Notes under the pieces: model-generated
Seen by the model: the letters and a program-made list of their open reading frames with translations, nothing else
Databases searched by the model: none
What the model was told of the DNA's origin: nothing
Position numbers and translations under genes: made by a program
Assembly: GCA_021779435.1 (NCBI GenBank)
Contig: JAJYAR010000096.1
Span: forward strand, 1 to 8,130
Source: a bacterium
GTDB taxonomy: Bacteria; Verrucomicrobiota; Verrucomicrobiae; JAJYAR01
DNA length: 8,130 nt
Direction: 5' to 3'
Shown here: piece after piece, positions 5,870 through 8,130 of the stretch
Layout of the letters: each line of letters opens with the position of its first letter
Position numbering within the stretch: the first letter of the stretch is position 1

Positions 5870-6949
5870 TTGGCCTTCGAACTGCCGTTTTTTTCGTCCA
5901 AGACGCCGCCGCTGATCGGGCTCGACGTCGGCTCGTCGAGCATCAAGCTCGTCGAACTGGCTGATGCCGGGGAGGGCGTGGTGCGCCTGGAGCGGTATGC
6001 CGTCGAGCCGATCCCGCGCGGCGCCGTCGTCGATGGCAATATCGACAAGATCGACGTGGTCGCCGACGCCGTGCGGCGCGCCTGGCGGCGTTCCGGTACG
6101 CGGATCAAGAACGTGGCCATGGCCCTGCCGACCTCGGCCGTCATCACCAAGCGCATCGCACTGCCCGGCAACCTCCGTGAAGAAGAGATGGAGATGCAGG
6201 TCGAGAGCGAGGCGAACCAGTACATTCCGTTCGCGCTCGACGAGGTCAGCCTCGATTTCCAGGTGCTGGGGCCGATCCCCAATTCTCCGGAAGACGTCGA
6301 AGTGCTGATCGCGGCTTCCCGCAAGGAGAAGGTCGAGGATCGTCTGGCGGTGGTGCAGGCCGCCGGCCTCAATCCGCTCGTGGTCGACGTCGAATCCTTC
6401 GCATCGCGGGCGGCACTGGAGCGGTTGATCGGACAGCTCCCCAACCAGGGGGAGGGGCTGGTCATCGCCGTGTTCTACATCGGCGCCAACACCACCGGCG
6501 TGAGCGTCATGCTCGATGGCGAGGCGATCTACGAACGCGAGCAGCCGTTCGGCGGGCAGCAGCTCACCGGCGACATCTCCCGCGCGTATGGCATTCCGGC
6601 CGAAGAGGCGGAACAGAAAAAGCGCAGCGGCGACCTCCCGGCCAATTATGAGGATGAGGTGCTCAAGCCGTTCGTCGATTCGGCAACGACGGAGATCACG
6701 CGGGCCCTGCAGTTCTTCTTCACTTCGACGCCCTACACGCGCGTGGATCAGATCATGCTGGCGGGCGGCTCCTCGGTGCTGACGGGACTTCCCGAAGCGC
6801 TGATGGAGCGCGCCCAGGTGCCGACCTCGGTCATTTCGCCGTTCAAGGGGATGGAGCTGTCCCCGAACATCCGGGAGCGTCAACTGCGCCTGGATGCCCC
6901 GGCGCTGCTCACGCCCTGCGGATTGGCGATGCGGAGATTCGACAAGTGA
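5870..6949 (+). CDS. pilM: Type IV pilus assembly protein PilM (actin-like ATPase fold)
   Basis: Cytoplasmic actin/FtsA-like protein (359 residues) that binds the N-terminus of PilN and links the pilus motor to the PilN-PilO-PilP alignment subcomplex. What is seen: phosphate-1 loop LIGLDVGSSSIKLVEL (15-30); the 1C-type subdomain around 80-150 (IALPGNLREEEM, VESEANQYIPF); phosphate-2 segment IAVFYIGANTT (199-209), with Tyr203 where I expect an acidic residue in many relatives; FGGQQLTGDI (227-236); and adenosine loop IMLAGGSSVLTGLPE (295-309). Length matches the family (about 350-360). It starts with TTG behind a GGGAG site. Its stop overlaps pilN as GTGA, so the two are translationally coupled. 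First gene of a pilMNO(PQ) operon divergent from mrcA. Confidence 0.97.
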   Translation: MAFELPFFSSKTPPLIGLDVGSSSIKLVELADAGEGVVRLERYAVEPIPRGAVVDGNIDKIDVVADAVRRAWRRSGTRIKNVAMALPTSAVITKRIALPGNLREEEMEMQVESEANQYIPFALDEVSLDFQVLGPIPNSPEDVEVLIAASRKEKVEDRLAVVQAAGLNPLVVDVESFASRAALERLIGQLPNQGEGLVIAVFYIGANTTGVSVMLDGEAIYEREQPFGGQQLTGDISRAYGIPAEEAEQKKRSGDLPANYEDEVLKPFVDSATTEITRALQFFFTSTPYTRVDQIMLAGGSSVLTGLPEALMERAQVPTSVISPFKGMELSPNIRERQLRLDAPALLTPCGLAMRRFDK

Positions 6950-7566
6950 GCATCCGCATCAATCTGCTGCCGCATCGCGAGGAACGGCGGAAACGCCAGA
7001 AGAACCTTTTTTTCGCGATGACCGGCCTGAGCGCGCTGGCGGGGGCCGCGCTCGTGCTGTTCGGTTGGATGGTGCTCGACGGCTACGTCAGCGCGCAGCG
7101 CAACCGCAACGAGATCATTGCCCGCGCGAATGCCCGCCTCGACGTCCAGATTCACGAGATCGCATCGCTGCGCCGCGATCTTGCGTCGCTACGGGCCCGC
7201 GAGAAGGCCGTCGAGGACCTGCAGTCGGGACGCAACGAACCGGTATACCTGTTCGGCGAACTGACGCGGCTGACGCCGGATGGCGTTTTCCTGCGGTCGA
7301 TCGACGAGCACGGCAACCACGTGCGGGTGGAGGGCTGGGCGGCGTCGAACGAGCGCGTTTCGGAATACCTGCGCAACCTGCAGGACAATGGACGCTTCGT
7401 CGAGCGCCCGCAGCTCATCGAGATCCGGGTTGCGGCCCAGGGGCCGAAAGGCATTCCCCGGCGCGTATTCGAGTTCTCGCTCGAATTTTTGATGAAAAAG
7501 CCCAGCCACTCCGCCGCCGGCGCCAAGCCGGCGGGCGCCGCGCCGATGCGCGCGGCGAAGGCGTGA
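6946..7566 (+). CDS. pilN: Type IV pilus inner-membrane protein PilN
   Basis: Bitopic inner-membrane protein (206 residues) of the pilus alignment subcomplex; its short cytoplasmic N-terminus docks into PilM and its periplasmic part dimerises with PilO. What is seen: the conserved PilM-binding motif INLLPHR (5-11), a basic stretch up to residue 19, one membrane helix (about 21-45), a predicted coiled coil (about 50-93), then a ferredoxin-like domain (about 97-183, e.g. LTRLTPDGVFLRSI, VRVEGWAAS). The C-terminal 20 residues are Ala/Pro/Lys-rich and probably disordered. It starts with GTG inside the pilM stop (GTGA); this start places INLLP at the usual distance from the N-terminus. Confidence 0.96.
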   Translation: MSIRINLLPHREERRKRQKNLFFAMTGLSALAGAALVLFGWMVLDGYVSAQRNRNEIIARANARLDVQIHEIASLRRDLASLRAREKAVEDLQSGRNEPVYLFGELTRLTPDGVFLRSIDEHGNHVRVEGWAASNERVSEYLRNLQDNGRFVERPQLIEIRVAAQGPKGIPRRVFEFSLEFLMKKPSHSAAGAKPAGAAPMRAAKA

Positions 7567-7594
7567 CGGGCGGATCGCGGCACGGGCGACAACC

Positions 7595-8130
7595 ATGGCA
7601 ATCAAGATTCCCATATCGGACATCACGGCCAAATTCCAGGGGCTCACGCTCGAGAACGTCGGCACCTGGCCGCTGCTCCCGCGCGCGACCCTGTGGGCGG
7701 CCTTGGTTCTGGTGTGTGCGTTGGTGGGCTATTTCGCGCTCTGGAGCGGGCAGATGGCCGAGCTCGACCAGTTGCGCCAGCAGGAGGTTTCGCTCAAGGC
7801 GCAGTATCGCTACAAGCTCGCGCAGGCGATCAACCTCGACGACCTGCGGCGCCAGAAGGAGCAGGTCGGACAGTATGTCCTGATGCTCGAGAAGCAGCTG
7901 CCGAGCAAGGCGGAGATGGACGCCCTGCTGTCGGACATCAACCAGGCCGGGATCGGCCGCGGCCTGCAGTTCGAGCTGTTCCGCCCGGGACGGGTGGTGG
8001 TGCGCGACTACTACGCGGAGCTGCCGATTGCGATCCGTCTCTCGGGACGGTACGACGATCTGGGCGCATTCGCGACCGACATCGCCGATCTTCCCCGCAT
8101 CGTCACGCTCAACGACATCAAGTTGCGGAC
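7595..8130 (+). CDS. pilO: Type IV pilus inner-membrane protein PilO (3' end cut by window edge)
   Basis: Bitopic inner-membrane partner of PilN in the PilMNOP alignment subcomplex that spans from the motor to the secretin PilQ. 178 codons are present; the family is usually about 205-220 residues, so some 30-40 are missing. What is seen: an amphipathic N-terminus, a membrane helix (about 31-50), a coiled coil (about 52-102), and the highly typical betaproteobacterial stretch from INQAGIGRGLQFELFRPG (115-132) through DYYAELPIAIRLSGRY (138-153) to LPRIVTLNDI (166-175). The ATG lies 28 bases after the pilN stop with only a weak GGG (7584-7586) ahead of it. No in-frame upstream start exists in the gap, so the start is fairly secure. 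pilP and pilQ are expected to follow. Confidence 0.96.
   Translation, partial: MAIKIPISDITAKFQGLTLENVGTWPLLPRATLWAALVLVCALVGYFALWSGQMAELDQLRQQEVSLKAQYRYKLAQAINLDDLRRQKEQVGQYVLMLEKQLPSKAEMDALLSDINQAGIGRGLQFELFRPGRVVVRDYYAELPIAIRLSGRYDDLGAFATDIADLPRIVTLNDIKLR

Noticed and set aside
5786..6883. 365-codon open frame on the minus strand opposite pilM
   Set aside because: Shadow frame; pilM has clear actin-like motifs and a ribosome-binding site.

Overview
This is a GC-rich stretch of ordinary bacterial chromosome with eight protein-coding genes. Two of them (lysA and pilO) are cut by the window edges. The gene set and order point to a betaproteobacterium: lysA-lptM facing cyaY, and mrcA (PBP1A) divergent from pilMNO. 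I cannot name a genus; Rhodocyclales or a neighbouring group is a guess. I see no RNA genes, mobile elements, CRISPR arrays or signs of horizontal transfer.

Left block (1-1824). On the minus strand lptM (LPS-transport lipoprotein) runs into lysA (diaminopimelate decarboxylase, last step of lysine synthesis) through a 4-base ATGA overlap. Facing away from them is cyaY (bacterial frataxin). Only 14 bases separate the two divergent start codons, so at least one promoter, and probably both, must lie inside the opposing coding sequence. A 9-bp direct repeat sits exactly across this junction.

Middle block (1825-5499). cyaY converges on kch across a 40-bp gap holding one small hairpin. kch encodes a six-segment K+ channel with a cytoplasmic RCK domain, like E. 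coli Kch. It overlaps the 3' end of mrcA by 25 bases. mrcA encodes the bifunctional peptidoglycan synthase PBP1A, so channel and synthase are probably cotranscribed.

Right block (5500-8130). A 370-bp intergenic region separates mrcA from the divergent pilMNO genes. It holds a perfect -10 hexamer facing mrcA, a sigma70-like extended -10 promoter facing pilM, and a hairpin in the pilM leader. pilM starts at TTG, and pilM/pilN overlap by GTGA. PilM, PilN and PilO form the inner-membrane alignment subcomplex of the type IV pilus machine. pilP and pilQ are expected just beyond the window.

I found no convincing new multi-gene system. What deserves a second look is regulatory: the crowded cyaY/lptM junction, the mrcA-kch coupling, and the long structured pilM leader. 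A few protein details are also listed.
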